Shown here in pieces: positions 36,101-47,041 of a DNA stretch of 64,000 bases. The translations under genes were made by a program, and so were the position numbers. The stretch's first letter is position 1. Every line of letters starts with the position of its first letter. This DNA comes from Rhodobacter sp. 24-YEA-8. GTDB lineage: Bacteria; Pseudomonadota; Alphaproteobacteria; Rhodobacterales; Rhodobacteraceae. The notes beneath the pieces are model-generated. The model did not search any database. It worked only from the letters and a program-made list of their open reading frames with translations, and was not told the DNA's origin. The stretch is taken from the NCBI RefSeq assembly GCF_900105075.1, contig NZ_FNSK01000001.1, positions 2,307,001-2,371,000 of the forward strand, given 5' to 3'.

Positions 36101-36104
<4 letters not shown>
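35769..36104 (-). CDS. LprI-like (DUF1311) periplasmic protein
   Basis: A 111-residue exported protein with signal peptide [20 protein letters not shown]. The mature part has the LprI pattern: [18 protein letters not shown], then [20 protein letters not shown] and YAKRIGAL. LprI of mycobacteria inhibits lysozyme, and the same role here is inference. A GTG start at 36104 overlaps the trpB stop by 4 bases (GTGA), so the two are coupled. Confidence 0.85.
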
Positions 36105-37333
<1,229 letters not shown>

Positions 37334-37390
37334 GGTGTTCCCCTCGTGCTGTCTTTGCTGGTGTAGCGCCCTTGGCGCGCGGGGAAAAGG

Positions 37391-37450
37391 GGGCCCTGCC
37401 CCCTCGCCGCGTTGCGGCTCACCCCCGGGATATTTATAGACAGATGAAAT
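37391..37450. repeat. Palindromic intergenic repeat, single-arm copy B
   Basis: CCCGGGATATTTATAGACAG and ATGAAAT match one arm of copies A and D; the opposite arm is absent. GGGGCCCTGCCCCC precedes it and can itself form a hairpin. Lies between trpB and cmk. Confidence 0.75.
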
Positions 37451-37468
37451 TGGCTTCAGGAGCGTCTG

Positions 37469-38083
37469 GTGATCTTTACAGTGGCAATTGACGGGCCGGC
37501 GGCGGCGGGCAAGGGCACGATCAGCCGGGCGGTGGCGGAGCGGTTCGGCTTTGCGCATCTGGATACCGGGGCGCTGTACCGGGCGGTGGGCCTCAGAGGC
37601 GGCGATCCGGTGGCGGCGGCGCGGGGGCTGAGCGCGGCGGATCTGGCGCGCGATGATCTGCGCAGCCTTGAAGCGGGTCAGGCGGCGAGTCGGGTCGCAG
37701 TTATCCCCGAAGTGCGCGCGGCGCTTCTGGAGTTTCAGCGCGATTTTGCCCGGCGCGAGGGTGGTGCGGTGCTGGACGGGCGCGATATTGGCACGGTGAT
37801 CTGCCCGGGGGCCGAGGTGAAGCTTTTTGTGACCGCCAGCGCGCAAATCCGGGCGCGGCGGCGCTGGCTTGAGATCGGCGGCGAGGCGGCGGCGAAGAGC
37901 CTTGCTGCGGTGCTGGCTGAGGTCGAGGAGCGTGACCTGCGCGACCGGGACCGCGCCGAGGCCCCTTTGCGGCCGGCGGCAGATGCGGTGTTGCTCGATA
38001 CCGGTTCGCTGACGGTTGACGAGGCCGTGGCCGCGGCGAGCGATCTTGTGGCGGCAGCCCTGACAGTGCGCGGCCTCGGGTAA
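37469..38083 (+). CDS. cmk: Cytidylate kinase
   Basis: A 204-residue kinase that phosphorylates CMP and dCMP. The P-loop is GPAAAGKGT (about residues 9-17), followed by [28 protein letters not shown] and [14 protein letters not shown] with [19 protein letters not shown] start at 37469 is preceded by CAGGAG. In related genomes cmk is usually directly before rpsA; here 1.46 kb intervenes. Confidence 0.93.
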   Translation: MIFTVAIDGPAAAGKGTISRAVAERFGFAHLDTGALYRAVGLRGGDPVAAARGLSAADLARDDLRSLEAGQAASRVAVIPEVRAALLEFQRDFARREGGAVLDGRDIGTVICPGAEVKLFVTASAQIRARRRWLEIGGEAAAKSLAAVLAEVEERDLRDRDRAEAPLRPAADAVLLDTGSLTVDEAVAAASDLVAAALTVRGLG

Positions 38084-39548
38084 AAGGGGAGCGGCTGAAA
38101 GGCAGGGCAGCTGACCGGCAAGGCGCGTGCGGATCATGCTCCCTGGCAGCCCCTGGATTTCTCCGGATGGGGGAAGATGATTTCCAGAACCGATGCCCCT
38201 GTTCCAGAGATCTTCAGGCCGCAATGCCTTTTGTTGTGCGATATTTCCCGGATTCGCGGGCAGAGGTTCGGCATCGCCTTTGGCGGCGAGGCCGCGACTT
38301 TGCCGGTTAAATCGGGGCCCGATCTTTAAAGCGATCCCGCCGGGAATCGATACGCGCGGTCATCTCCCGCAATGGGCAGCGACAGAACTGATCGGCATGC
38401 GCGATTTCTTCGCCTCGGACCAGGGCGTATTCGGGCGGGTTGCGGAGTATATCAGGCTTTTCGCGATGAAGCTGCCTGAAGAGCGGATGGCCATGATCTC
38501 CGGTACCGAAGGCGGTGATGCCCCTCTGTCGGAGCGACGCGATGTGTAAGCGCCTGCTGTCGTTCGGGGACCGGGGATCCTGACCGACATTCTGCCCTTT
38601 CCGGTGCTTCTTTCCGACGCGCAGGAGGCAGTGGTGATGACCGCGCTTTTCCGGACCGGCACCCGATCGGCTTGCAATCAGAATCCTGGCCGGAATCGGG
38701 GTTAGCGATGCCCGTGGCGCGACCGGGTTGAGCCATATCGGCTCTGGCAACCCGGTTTTCGCCCCCGGCGCTGCCAGCCCGGAGCAATCAGGTCTTGCGC
38801 GCCACGCCGTCCGGTCTGACGCTGCTGACCGGCTTTGACGCGCGCGGCCTCGCTTTAGCCCCTTGCCGAAGACGTAAGGGGGACCGACCCCGATATAGAG
38901 CATTTCGCGAGCTGGCTGTGACCGGCAGCGATCACAGCCAGCCTGTCAGCGCCAGGAGCGCGCTTGCACGGTCCGCGGCACCCGGCATTCACTGCCGCCG
39001 GGGGTCTTTTCCGGTCCGGCGGCCCAGCCTCAATGCGGCACTGGTCATCCTCGCCGCCTGCAGGAACGTCGTGCGCCAACACTATGAGCGCGACGGGGTG
39101 GCCGGGCTCAGGGTGACCGATCTGCGTGCAAAGGCGCTAAGGGCATTGGCGATCATTGTCAGGTCAGAAACCGGGTCGCCACCGGGATGATCGCCGCGAT
39201 GATGCGGCACTGTCCTTTCATGGAAAGCCCCGCCCGGGGCCCTGCACCAGCCCATGCCCGTCAGCCTCACCCGCGGTCACGCGCGGGCCGATCCTTCCCG
39301 GTGGGCAATGCTTTCGCGGGCCGGCCTGCGCCGACCGGCTGAAACACGCGGATTTCACGGGGACCTGTCGGGGATTCAGGGCGCTTTTCCTTGCCCCGGC
39401 CGCCTATTCCGGCTATAGGGCCGCATCCCGTGAGAAAGTCGTATCGTCCCGGTTTCACCCGGACAGCTGCGCTTTTCCCCACAGGGCCACCAAAGACCGG
39501 CGGAGCCAACCGCATGGCCAGAAAACCATCAAAAGGAAACAACAACTT
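38084..39548. other. Unusually long gene-free stretch between cmk and rpsA
   Basis: About 1.46 kb of GC-rich DNA with only short open frames. Candidate fragments read GMRDFFASDQGVFGRVAEYI near 38394-38450 and LTDILPFPVLLSDAQEA near 38582-38632, which look protein-like but I cannot place them. A frame at 38795-39190 ends in a segment faintly like IS110-type transposase C-termini. The stretch is best read as degraded coding sequence, perhaps from an old insertion. The rpsA promoter and leader must lie at its right end. Confidence 0.5.
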
Positions 39549-41228
39549 ATGTGCGCTAAAAACGCTATGGACGAATTCGAAGCCCTTCTTGCGGAAAGCT
39601 TCGAAATTGACACCCCCGACGAGGGTACTGTCGTCAAAGGCAAGGTCATCGCAATCGAAGCGGGCCAGGCCATCATCGATGTCGGCTATAAAATGGAAGG
39701 CCGCGTCGATCTGAAAGAATTCGCCAATCCCGGCGAAGCTCCGTCGATCAATGTTGGCGACACCGTCGAAGTCTATCTGGACCGCGTCGAGAATGCCCGT
39801 GGCGAAGCTGTCATCTCGCGCGAGAAAGCCCGCCGCGAAGAAGCCTGGGATCGTCTTGAGAAAGCCTATGCTGACGAGATCCGCGTCGAAGGCGCGATCT
39901 TCGGTCGCGTCAAAGGCGGCTTCACCGTGGACCTGGGCGGCGCTGTTGCCTTCCTTCCGGGTTCGCAGGTCGACGTGCGCCCGGTGCGCGATGCCGGCCC
40001 GCTGATGGGTATGAAGCAGCCGTTCCAGATCCTGAAAATGGATCGTCGTCGTGGCAATATCGTGGTGTCGCGTCGTGCGATCCTCGAAGAGAGCCGTGCC
40101 GAACAGCGCGCAGAAGTCATCGGCAACCTGCATGAAGGTCAGGTTGTGGACGGCGTGGTCAAGAACATCACCGAATATGGTGCCTTCGTTGACCTCGGCG
40201 GCGTTGACGGCCTGCTGCACGTCACCGACATGGCATGGCGCCGTGTGAACCACCCGTCGGAGATCCTGTCGATCGGCGAGACCATCAAGGTCCAGGTCAT
40301 CAAGATCAACAAAGAAACCCACCGTATCAGCCTGGGCATGAAGCAGCTCCAGAACGATCCGTGGGATGCGGTGGAAAAAGCCTATCCGATCTCGTCGGTC
40401 CACAAAGGCCGCGTCACCAACATCACCGATTACGGCGCCTTCGTGGAGCTGGAAGCCGGTGTCGAGGGTCTCGTTCACGTCTCGGAAATGTCCTGGACCA
40501 AAAAGAACGTGCATCCCGGCAAGATCGTTTCGACCTCGCAGGAAGTCGAAGTCATGGTTCTCGAGATCGACTCGGCCAAGCGTCGCGTTTCCCTCGGCCT
40601 CAAGCAGACCATGCGCAATCCGTGGGAAGTGTTTGCTGAGACCCACCCGGTTGGCTCGACCATCGAAGGCGAAGTCAAGAACATCACCGAATTCGGTCTG
40701 TTCGTTGGCCTCGACAACGACATCGACGGCATGGTTCACCTCTCCGACCTGTCCTGGGACAAGCGCGGCGAAGAGGCTATCCAGGAATACCGCAAGGGCG
40801 ACATCGTCAAGGCAGCGGTTTCCGAAGTCGACATCGACAAAGAGCGTATCTCGCTCTCGATCAAGGCTCTGGGCGAAGACACCTTCTCGGAAGCTGTTGA
40901 CGGCGTGAAGCGCGGTTCGATCATCACCGTGACCATCACCGCCATCGAAGAAGGCGGCGTCGAGGTCGATTACAACGGCATGAAGAACTTCATCCGTCGT
41001 TCGGACCTTGCACGTGACCGCGCCGACCAGCGCCCCGAGCGCTTCTCGGTGGGCGACAAGGTCGATGTGCGCGTGACCAATGTCGATTCGAAGACCCGCA
41101 AGCTGGGCCTGTCGATCAAGGCACGCGAGATCGCCGAAGAGCAGGAAGCTGTTCAGCAATACGGTTCCTCGGATTCGGGCGCTTCGCTCGGCGACATCCT
41201 CGGCGCCGCGCTGAAGGGCGACCGCTGA
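39549..41228 (+). CDS. rpsA: 30S ribosomal protein S1
   Basis: A 559-residue RNA-binding ribosomal protein. It has six S1 repeats, seen as repeated patterns such as GFTVDLGGAVAFLPGSQVD, ITEYGAFVDLGGVDGLLHVT, ITDYGAFVELEAGVEGLVHV and ITEFGLFVGLDNDIDGMVHL. Codons include more CGT and GTT than neighbouring genes, consistent with high expression. The ATG at 39549 (MCAKNAMDEFEALLAESFEI) is preceded by AAAAGGAAA. A strong terminator follows. Confidence 0.97.
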   Translation: MCAKNAMDEFEALLAESFEIDTPDEGTVVKGKVIAIEAGQAIIDVGYKMEGRVDLKEFANPGEAPSINVGDTVEVYLDRVENARGEAVISREKARREEAWDRLEKAYADEIRVEGAIFGRVKGGFTVDLGGAVAFLPGSQVDVRPVRDAGPLMGMKQPFQILKMDRRRGNIVVSRRAILEESRAEQRAEVIGNLHEGQVVDGVVKNITEYGAFVDLGGVDGLLHVTDMAWRRVNHPSEILSIGETIKVQVIKINKETHRISLGMKQLQNDPWDAVEKAYPISSVHKGRVTNITDYGAFVELEAGVEGLVHVSEMSWTKKNVHPGKIVSTSQEVEVMVLEIDSAKRRVSLGLKQTMRNPWEVFAETHPVGSTIEGEVKNITEFGLFVGLDNDIDGMVHLSDLSWDKRGEEAIQEYRKGDIVKAAVSEVDIDKERISLSIKALGEDTFSEAVDGVKRGSIITVTITAIEEGGVEVDYNGMKNFIRRSDLARDRADQRPERFSVGDKVDVRVTNVDSKTRKLGLSIKAREIAEEQEAVQQYGSSDSGASLGDILGAALKGDR

Positions 41229-41293
41229 GCCAAAGGTTGAAGCGCCGCCAGAACCAATTGGCGGCGTCACAGCCCTGGACAGAGTAAGACAGG

Positions 41294-41329
41294 AAAGGCC
41301 GGGGAAATCCTCCCCGGCCTTTTTCTTTT
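41294..41329 (+). terminator. rpsA terminator
   Basis: AAAGGCCGGGGA (41294-41305) and TCCCCGGCCTTT (41311-41322) form a 12-bp perfect stem with a 5-base loop, followed by TTTCTTTT. Typical intrinsic terminator. Confidence 0.93.
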
Positions 41330-41568
41330 GCGCGCCCCTGATTCGCAGGTCAGCGCTGCCACAGACCGGATCCGGGTGCTGCCACGGGTCGACAAAGGGC
41401 TCAATCAGACCGTCAAGCGGCTTTTCAGCACCGGGTCACCGGATCTCATCGCGGCCAGGTGCTTGTTTTCATTTGCCTCATCCGGATTTTCTGCTTTTAT
41501 GATCACAGACGCGCCGGGGCAGACTGCCACATCCTGGCCGAAACAATGTCGCGAAGGGGAGTGACCGG

Positions 41569-41850
41569 ATGATCCGCTCGGAACTGATCCAGAAGATCGC
41601 AGACGAGAACCCGCATCTGACCCAACGCCATGTTGAGCGGATCGTGAATACGGTTTTCGAAGAGATCATCGAAGCGCTGTCGCGCGGAGACCGGGTCGAA
41701 TTGCGCGGCTTCGGTGCCTTCTCGGTCAAAGAGCGGGACGCCCGCACCGGCCGCAACCCGCGCACCGGCGAGGCCGTTGAAGTCGAGGACAAACGCGTCC
41801 CCTTCTTCAAGACCGGCAAATTGCTGCGCGACCGGCTCAACGGCCGCTGA
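41569..41850 (+). CDS. ihfB: Integration host factor subunit beta
   Basis: A 93-residue DNA-bending protein of the HU/IHF family. The HU signature appears as [21 protein letters not shown] (about residues 45-65), and the length and [10 protein letters not shown] start match IhfB. It pairs with IhfA, encoded elsewhere, in nucleoid organisation and site-specific recombination. A GGGGAG site lies 6 bases upstream of the ATG. Confidence 0.95.
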   Translation: MIRSELIQKIADENPHLTQRHVERIVNTVFEEIIEALSRGDRVELRGFGAFSVKERDARTGRNPRTGEAVEVEDKRVPFFKTGKLLRDRLNGR

Positions 41851-41949
41851 TCGGCGCAAGCCGGGTTGAACAGCGCTGCGTTAAGCCCGATATTCCGGCC
41901 CGAGGGGCAGGTTTTGCCTGCCCGGTTCCTGACTGACGGATAGCGGATC

Positions 41950-42312
41950 ATGCTGCGTTACCTGCGCTTTATCTTCATCGGTTTCACCGGCCTCGTGCTG
42001 CTGACGCTTGCCCTGGCCAATCGCGGACAGGTGCAGCTGCGGCTCCTGCCCGAAGGCATCGGCAATATGCTCGGCACCGCGGGCGGCTGGTCGATGCCGC
42101 TCTTTGTCGTGATCCTCGGATCGGTGGCCATCGGCATCCTGGTCGGCTTCATCTGGGAATGGATGCGCGAGATGCGGCTGCGCCAGGCGGCAAAGGTCCA
42201 GACCAAAACCGTGGCGCGGCTTGAGAAGGAACTCGCCGTCCTGAAAGACAGCAATTCCGTGCCCCCCCGGGACGAGGTTCTTGCAATTCTTGCCGGGGAC
42301 GGCCGGAAGTGA
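41950..42312 (+). CDS. lapA: LapA-family (DUF1049) membrane protein
   Basis: A 120-residue inner-membrane protein with two hydrophobic segments (residues about 6-24 and 48-70) and a C-terminal coiled coil ([13 protein letters not shown]). The pattern fits the lipopolysaccharide assembly protein A domain. Its stop overlaps the trpF GTG start by 4 bases, so the two are coupled. A role in envelope assembly is by family only. Confidence 0.85.
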   Translation: MLRYLRFIFIGFTGLVLLTLALANRGQVQLRLLPEGIGNMLGTAGGWSMPLFVVILGSVAIGILVGFIWEWMREMRLRQAAKVQTKTVARLEKELAVLKDSNSVPPRDEVLAILAGDGRK

Positions 42313-42983
42313 GCTCTCCCATCAGGGTCAAGATCTGCGGCCTGCGCCATGCAGCCGAGGTCACAGCCGCCGCCGCCGCCGGAGCTGCCTATGTGGGCTT
42401 TGTTTTCTTTCCCAGATCGCCGCGCCATGTCTCGCTGGCAGAGGCCCGTGAGGCCGCGCTGAGCGCACCTGAGGGCCTTTGCAAGGTCGCTTTGGTGGTC
42501 GATGCCGATGACAGCCTGCTCGACAGCATCCTCGCGGAGGTGCCGCTGGATATGCTGCAGCTCCATGGCAGCGAAACGCCCGAGCGTGTGGCCGAGATCC
42601 GGTCGCGGTTCGGCCTGCCGGTGATGAAGGCGGTGGGCGTGGCAGATGAGAGCGATCTGGCCCCGCTGATGGATTATGCGCTGGTGGCCGATCAGTTGCT
42701 GATCGATGCCAAGCCCCCGAAAGGTACCGCCCTGCCCGGCGGCAACGGGCTGAGCTTTGACTGGCGGCTGGTGGCGCAGCGGCGCTGGCTGAAGCCCTGG
42801 ATGCTGGCCGGCGGCCTGACGCCGGAGAATGTCTCCGAGGCGATCCGCCTGACCAATGCGCGCCAGGTCGATGTATCTTCCGGTGTCGAAAGCGCGCCAG
42901 GCGTCAAGGATCTCGACAGGATCCGCGCCTTTGCCCGCGCGGCCCTTGGCCCGGCAGAGCCCGCGATCCCGAAACTGCGCTGA
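42309..42983 (+). CDS. trpF: Phosphoribosylanthranilate isomerase
   Basis: A 224-residue TIM-barrel enzyme of tryptophan synthesis. Recognisable are [53 protein letters not shown] and the C-terminal [19 protein letters not shown] phosphate-binding loop. A GTG start overlaps lapA. A strong two-way terminator follows, which separates it from the convergent ATP synthase operon. Confidence 0.95.
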   Translation: MSSPIRVKICGLRHAAEVTAAAAAGAAYVGFVFFPRSPRHVSLAEAREAALSAPEGLCKVALVVDADDSLLDSILAEVPLDMLQLHGSETPERVAEIRSRFGLPVMKAVGVADESDLAPLMDYALVADQLLIDAKPPKGTALPGGNGLSFDWRLVAQRRWLKPWMLAGGLTPENVSEAIRLTNARQVDVSSGVESAPGVKDLDRIRAFARAALGPAEPAIPKLR

Positions 42984-43011
42984 CCGCCGGCCTGTGGGGC
43001 GTTCAGGCAAT

Positions 43012-43047
43012 GAAAAAGCCCCGGAGCTGACGCGCCGGGGCTTTTTC
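43012..43047. terminator. Bidirectional terminator between trpF and atp operon
   Basis: GAAAAAGCCCCGG (43012-43024) and CCGGGGCTTTTTC (43035-43047) are a perfect 13-bp inverted repeat with a 10-base loop. A-rich on the left and T-rich on the right, so it works in both directions. Confidence 0.92.
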
Positions 43048-43063
43048 AATTCTGTGTCGCTGA

Positions 43064-43624
43064 TCAGTGCAGCTTGGCGTCAACCTGGGCAATCGCGTCC
43101 TCAATCGACGCTGCCGCCCATTCTTCGCTGCTGTTCTTCGCCAGCAGGTCGCCTGCCGCCGCAACCGCAACTGCCACAGCGCGCTCACGCACCTGACGAA
43201 CAGCGGTCTGCTCTGCCAGAGCGATCTGCTCTTCGGCGGCCTTCAGCCTGCGCTCGATCGAGATGGCCAGATCCGCACGCGCCTTGTCGGCTGCGGCCCG
43301 GGCCTCATCCCTGGCCGAAGCCACGATGCGGTCCGACTGTTCGATCACTTCCTTTTGCTTGCGCTCATAGGAAGCGAGGATCGACTTGGCCTCTTCGCGC
43401 AGCGCCCTGGCCTCGTCCAGCTCGGCCTTGATCGCGACCGCACGCTTATCGAGAAGCCGCCCGAGCAATCCCGGAACACCTGCATAGATCAGGATGCCGA
43501 CGAAGATCAGGAAGGCGATCAGGACGATGAAGTCCGTATTGCCCAGCGAGAAGAACGGGCCCGACGCCGCAAGTGCGGGCGTGGCGCTTACAAGGGCTGC
43601 GGCAGTGATGAGAAGTTTTTTCAT
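43064..43624 (-). CDS. atpF: ATP synthase F0 subunit b
   Basis: A 186-residue peripheral-stalk subunit. One N-terminal transmembrane segment (FIVLIAFLIFVGILIYAGV, residues about 32-50) follows a signal-like start, and a long alanine/glutamate-rich coiled coil covers residues 60-150. It is the last gene of the F0 operon. The presence of a second b-like gene upstream (b') is typical of phototrophic and related alphaproteobacteria. Confidence 0.93.
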   Translation of the reverse strand: MKKLLITAAALVSATPALAASGPFFSLGNTDFIVLIAFLIFVGILIYAGVPGLLGRLLDKRAVAIKAELDEARALREEAKSILASYERKQKEVIEQSDRIVASARDEARAAADKARADLAISIERRLKAAEEQIALAEQTAVRQVRERAVAVAVAAAGDLLAKNSSEEWAAASIEDAIAQVDAKLH

Positions 43625-43628
43625 CGCC

Positions 43629-44180
43629 TTACCCTTTCAGCCGGGCAGCAATCGCCGCCGTTACCGAACGCGCATCGGCGGTACCGCCAAGCGCTGCAAC
43701 CAGTTCCTTCGCGGTGTCTTTCGCGACGGCCTGAACCGCCTCTTCCGCACCGGCCCGGATCTCTGCAATCTTCGCCTCGGACTCTGCTGCCCGTGCGGTG
43801 ATCTCGACATCGGCTTTCGCGGTCGCCGCATCCAGGTCTTTCTGGATTTCGGCCTTCGCCGCCGCGACGATCTTTCCAGCCTCGGTGCGGGCCGTTGCCA
43901 GCGCCTCGTTATAGGCTTTCTCGGCCTCGATCGCCTTGAGCTTCAGCTCTTCGGCCGCGGCGAGATCATTGGTGATCGTTCCCTTGCGCTCGGCCAGCAC
44001 CGCGCCGATGCGCGGCAGGGCAATGCGCGAGAGGATCACGAACAACACCACCAGGGCGACCGCAAGCCAGAAGATCTGGTTGGGCATCCAGTCGGTGCAG
44101 AGCTGCGGCATCCCTTTGGCGCCGCCCGCGTCATAAAGGCATTCTGCATGCCAGTTAACGCCGTGGGTTTCCGTTGCCAT
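43629..44180 (-). CDS. atpG: ATP synthase F0 subunit b'
   Basis: A 183-residue stalk subunit. The single transmembrane segment is [20 protein letters not shown] (about residues 35-54), followed by a coiled coil rich in A, E and K. It differs from subunit b in sequence but has the same architecture; the two form a heterodimer. Four bases separate it from atpF. Gene name varies (atpG, atpX, atpF2). Confidence 0.92.
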   Translation of the reverse strand: MATETHGVNWHAECLYDAGGAKGMPQLCTDWMPNQIFWLAVALVVLFVILSRIALPRIGAVLAERKGTITNDLAAAEELKLKAIEAEKAYNEALATARTEAGKIVAAAKAEIQKDLDAATAKADVEITARAAESEAKIAEIRAGAEEAVQAVAKDTAKELVAALGGTADARSVTAAIAARLKG

Positions 44181-44266
44181 TCTGCTCTCCGTCGATCCCT
44201 TCTGAACAGGAAGGGCGCCAGCCGTCTCCGACCCGCGCCGCTTCCCACTTTTACGTCAGAAGCAGA

Positions 44267-44503
44267 TCAGACTGCGAACATCAGCAGCAGAGCGATCAGG
44301 AACGAGAAGATCCCGAGAGCTTCTGCGAAAGCGATACCAACGAAGAGGTTGGCGGTCTGGCCCGGAGCGGCCGAGGGGTTGCGCAGAGCGCCGGCGAGGA
44401 AGTTGCCAACGATGTTACCCACACCGATGCCAGCACCGCCGAGACCGAAAGCCGCGAGGCCAGCGCCGATGTATTTGCCGAGAGCTGCGATTTCGCCTTC
44501 CAT
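44267..44503 (-). CDS. atpE: ATP synthase F0 subunit c
   Basis: A 78-residue hairpin of two membrane helices. The polar loop is RNPSAAPG and the ion-binding carboxylate is E61 in [13 protein letters not shown]. The glycine-rich first helix ([17 protein letters not shown]) packs the c-ring. No glutamine or serine ligands of sodium type are seen, so proton coupling is likely. Confidence 0.96.
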   Translation of the reverse strand: MEGEIAALGKYIGAGLAAFGLGGAGIGVGNIVGNFLAGALRNPSAAPGQTANLFVGIAFAEALGIFSFLIALLLMFAV

Positions 44504-44564
44504 GGTCGAATACTCCTGTATTTGGATTTGGCTGAGTTGAGGTTCGGACCGTCAGGGGTGACGC

Positions 44565-45326
44565 TTAGTGATGCGCGTCGCCCACAGCGTCTTTCAGATA
44601 GACGCAGGTCAGAATGGTGAAGACATAGGCCTGAACGAAGGCCACGAGCACCTCGAGCGCATAGATGCCGACAGCACCTGCGATCGCGAGCGGCGAGATG
44701 ATCGCCATCGAGGCAAAGCCCGCGAAAACTTTGAGAACGGCGTGACCTGCCAGCAGGTTACCTGCAAGACGGATCGAGTGGGACACCGGGCGCATGATGT
44801 AGGAGATGATCTCGATCACGGCGAGAACCGGGCGCAGCGCGAGCGGCGCCGAGGAAACCCAGAACATCGAGAAGAAGCCCAGACCCTTGCGTGCGATCCC
44901 GATCAGGGTGACGCCGAAGAACACCAGCAGCGCGAGCGTCGCGGTCACGGCGACATGCGAGGTGGTGGTGAAGCTCATCGGCAGGAGGCCAAGGAGGTTC
45001 GAAAGCAGGATGAAGAGGAAGAGCGTCATAACATAGGGGAAATACTTCACCCCGTCATGGCCAGCGACTTCTTCAACCATGTTATGGATAAAGCCGTAGA
45101 ACACTTCGGCGACTGATTGCAGACGGGTCGGGATGATGCCGCGATGACGGGTCGCCAGCACGAACAGCGCGAAGATGCACAGAAGTGCGATCCCCATCCA
45201 CAGCGTCACATTGGTGACGGTGAACGTGCCCACGGGGCCATCGCCCCAGAGGGGTTTCACAATGAACTGATCCATCGGATGGATCGAAAAACCGCTTCCG
45301 CCCTCAGCCGTGCCTTCTGCCGCCAC
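44565..45326 (-). CDS. atpB: ATP synthase F0 subunit a
   Basis: A 253-residue membrane protein forming the proton half-channels. The essential arginine is R186 in [14 protein letters not shown]. Other conserved parts are [10 protein letters not shown] near the start and [21 protein letters not shown] near the end. It follows atpI by 2 bases. Confidence 0.96.
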   Translation of the reverse strand: MAAEGTAEGGSGFSIHPMDQFIVKPLWGDGPVGTFTVTNVTLWMGIALLCIFALFVLATRHRGIIPTRLQSVAEVFYGFIHNMVEEVAGHDGVKYFPYVMTLFLFILLSNLLGLLPMSFTTTSHVAVTATLALLVFFGVTLIGIARKGLGFFSMFWVSSAPLALRPVLAVIEIISYIMRPVSHSIRLAGNLLAGHAVLKVFAGFASMAIISPLAIAGAVGIYALEVLVAFVQAYVFTILTCVYLKDAVGDAHH

Positions 45327-45328
45327 GA

Positions 45329-45706
45329 TCAGTTCCCTTCACCCGATGCGGCGCCGGCCTCTGCCCTTGCCGCCTTGTCATCCCTTGCGGCCTCAGCCGC
45401 ACGTTTCTCCGCCACTTCCCGCGCGGTGCCCATCATGGTGCGCACCCCCGCAGCGAACCCCAGAAGCGAGAAGATCACCAGGAGGAACGGAAGCGTGCCG
45501 AACAGCTTGTCCAACCCATAACCGATCCCGGTCCCGACCATAATGCCGGTTGCAAGTTCGATCACCATTCTCCAGGCAAGCTCGCCATGCGAGAGGCCCT
45601 TCGCCACAGAGGTCTTGTCCGACTTCGGCCTGCCCCGCAAATCACCAAGCCGCTTTTCCAGCGCCCTGAGCCTGTCGGGATCGGGTTCCGAAGCCATTTT
45701 CGCCAC
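45329..45706 (-). CDS. atpI: ATP synthase assembly protein AtpI
   Basis: A 125-residue membrane protein with two hydrophobic segments ([17 protein letters not shown] region and [15 protein letters not shown]), preceded by a charged N-terminus and followed by an alanine/glutamate-rich tail. It helps c-ring assembly. First gene of the operon; its promoter lies in the 230-base gap to the divergent ArsR gene. Confidence 0.9.
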   Translation of the reverse strand: MAKMASEPDPDRLRALEKRLGDLRGRPKSDKTSVAKGLSHGELAWRMVIELATGIMVGTGIGYGLDKLFGTLPFLLVIFSLLGFAAGVRTMMGTAREVAEKRAAEAARDDKAARAEAGAASGEGN

Positions 45707-45936
45707 CCCATGACATTTGCGAGGGTTCTATGCGGCGGGGAGAAGGGTGTCAACCTTGCGTGATCGCGGGACAACCATCTGCAACCATTTGAAATTCCAG
45801 AAATATGTGATTCGTGTCTTTTCTTTTTTCCGGCCTCCGCCGGCCCGGAATCGCGATTTGCGCCCCATGCCAATATTCAACGAAACGGTTGATTATCGCC
45901 GGTTGCGCCCGCCCGCCCTGCCCGCGATACTGCGGC

Positions 45937-46317
45937 ATGCTTTCCGCCTCCGCTCAGCTGGACCTCGTCTTCGCCGCGCTCGCCGATCCGACGCGGCGCG
46001 CGATCCTCGCGATGCTGCTCGAAGATGATATGGCGGTGACCGATGTGGCGCATCCGTTCGAGATCAGCCTTGCAGCCGTATCTAAACATCTCGGGGTGCT
46101 CGCGGATGCCGGTCTGATCACGCGCGAGCGGCGCGGAAGGGTGATCTGGTGCAAGCTCGAGCCCGACGCCCTGCGCGGCGCCTCGGTCTGGATGCAGGCC
46201 TTTGGCCAGTTCGAGCCCCTCGACCTGGATCAGTTCGAACGTTTTCTGGAAAACGAACTCGCCGGAGCTGAAACCGAGCCCCTTCCCCCGGAGGAAGCCT
46301 CCGGCGGGGATATCTAA
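45937..46317 (+). CDS. ArsR/SmtB-family transcriptional regulator
   Basis: A 126-residue winged-helix regulator with LDLVFAALADPTRRAILAML, VAHPFEISLAAVSKHLGVL and a C-terminal extension. There is no CxC metal-binding pair in the recognition helix, so it belongs to the metal-independent (SdpR/auto-repressor-like) group. The last residues (ASGGDI and the stop TAA) are encoded by the left arm of a dispersed palindromic repeat, so the native end was probably different. Divergent from atpI. Confidence 0.88.
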   Translation: MLSASAQLDLVFAALADPTRRAILAMLLEDDMAVTDVAHPFEISLAAVSKHLGVLADAGLITRERRGRVIWCKLEPDALRGASVWMQAFGQFEPLDLDQFERFLENELAGAETEPLPPEEASGGDI

Positions 46318-46326
46318 GGACAGAAG
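46298..46326. repeat. Palindromic intergenic repeat, half copy C overlapping a gene end
   Basis: GCCTCCGGCGGGGATATCTA and AGGACAGAAG resemble the left arm of copies A and D. It overlaps the last 20 bases of the ArsR gene. The other arm is missing. A C-rich run (GGGGGCAGCCCCCCCCCC) follows at 46355-46372. Confidence 0.75.
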
Positions 46327-46873
46327 TGTCTCAGTGGAGTCGCCGCAGCCGACGGGGGCAGCCCCCCCCCCTGCCCCGGCAGTCAGACGCGCAACCATTC
46401 GTTGCAGGCGTCACCATCAGGTCCTTTTGCGCTTGGCCCATGGCGTTGCGCGGCAATCCATCCTCCACCAGGTCAGCTTTTGACTGCCTGCCCCCGGCCA
46501 CCTGCCCCGAAGGGCCGGAAAGTAACGCGGCTGCAACCGGTTCCGCACCGAGGCACAGCGCCTGCACGGCGAAAGCCGCTTCGCCAGAATAACGATGGGG
46601 CAGGCCGATCGGCACCGCCGTCAGTGTGGTCGCCTGCGACAGTATGGATGCTGCCAGTGGCGTCAGCCGCGTCCGGAGCTCACACCGGGCATCAGAGGAT
46701 TCCTTTGCAACCGGAAACAGTCTGTCCAAAACACCACGGCCAAGGCCCATGTTTCAACCGGAGGCTGCCACAAACCTGCCCCGGTTCGCGGCGATCCTTG
46801 GGCTCAGGAAAACGAATGGGCCCATTGCCAGCCGCAAAGCTGGCAGCGGGCCCGGAACTGAAGGAACGCCCTC
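46327..46873. other. Gene-free stretch between arsR and a 55-aa ORF
   Basis: About 550 bases. A minus-strand frame (46331-46750) contains a readable segment, AASILSQATTLTAVPIGLPH and GEAAFAVQALCLGAEPVAA, that looks like degraded protein sequence but is not recognised. No clear start or ribosome-binding site. It may be a decayed gene. Confidence 0.45.
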
Positions 46874-47041
46874 ATGACCAAGGCACTTGAATTTCTGCGC
46901 GGCCTGACCGCGAAACGTGCCATCGAGCCCGATGTCGATGCCGCTTTCGACGCCCGGCTGCAAAGGCTCGACGCGGTGCGCCAGGTGTCGGTCTCGCGCG
47001 CGGTGCTGTTCAGAACGCAGCCGTCACAGCAGGAAGCCTGA
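46874..47041 (+). CDS. Small hypothetical protein (55 aa)
   Basis: ATG at 46874 gives 55 residues starting MTKALEFLRGLTAKR and containing DVDAAFDARLQRLDAVRQV, a charged amphipathic helix. AAGGAACG lies about 10 bases upstream, a fair ribosome-binding site. Codon use matches the genome. Its last 32 bases overlap the 3' end of mipZ on the opposite strand. Likely real; function unknown. Confidence 0.65.
   Translation: MTKALEFLRGLTAKRAIEPDVDAAFDARLQRLDAVRQVSVSRAVLFRTQPSQQEA

Noticed and set aside
38795..39190. Possible IS110-type transposase fragment in the cmk-rpsA gap
   Set aside because: The similarity is faint, rests on a few hydrophobic positions and lacks the catalytic DEDD segment. Reported only as part of the gap.
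39267..41270. A 667-codon minus-strand frame opposite rpsA
   Set aside because: The S1 repeats on the other strand explain the repeats seen in it. Not a gene.
46331..46750. A 139-codon minus-strand frame beyond arsR
   Set aside because: Parts look protein-like but there is no recognisable family or start; a decayed gene at most.
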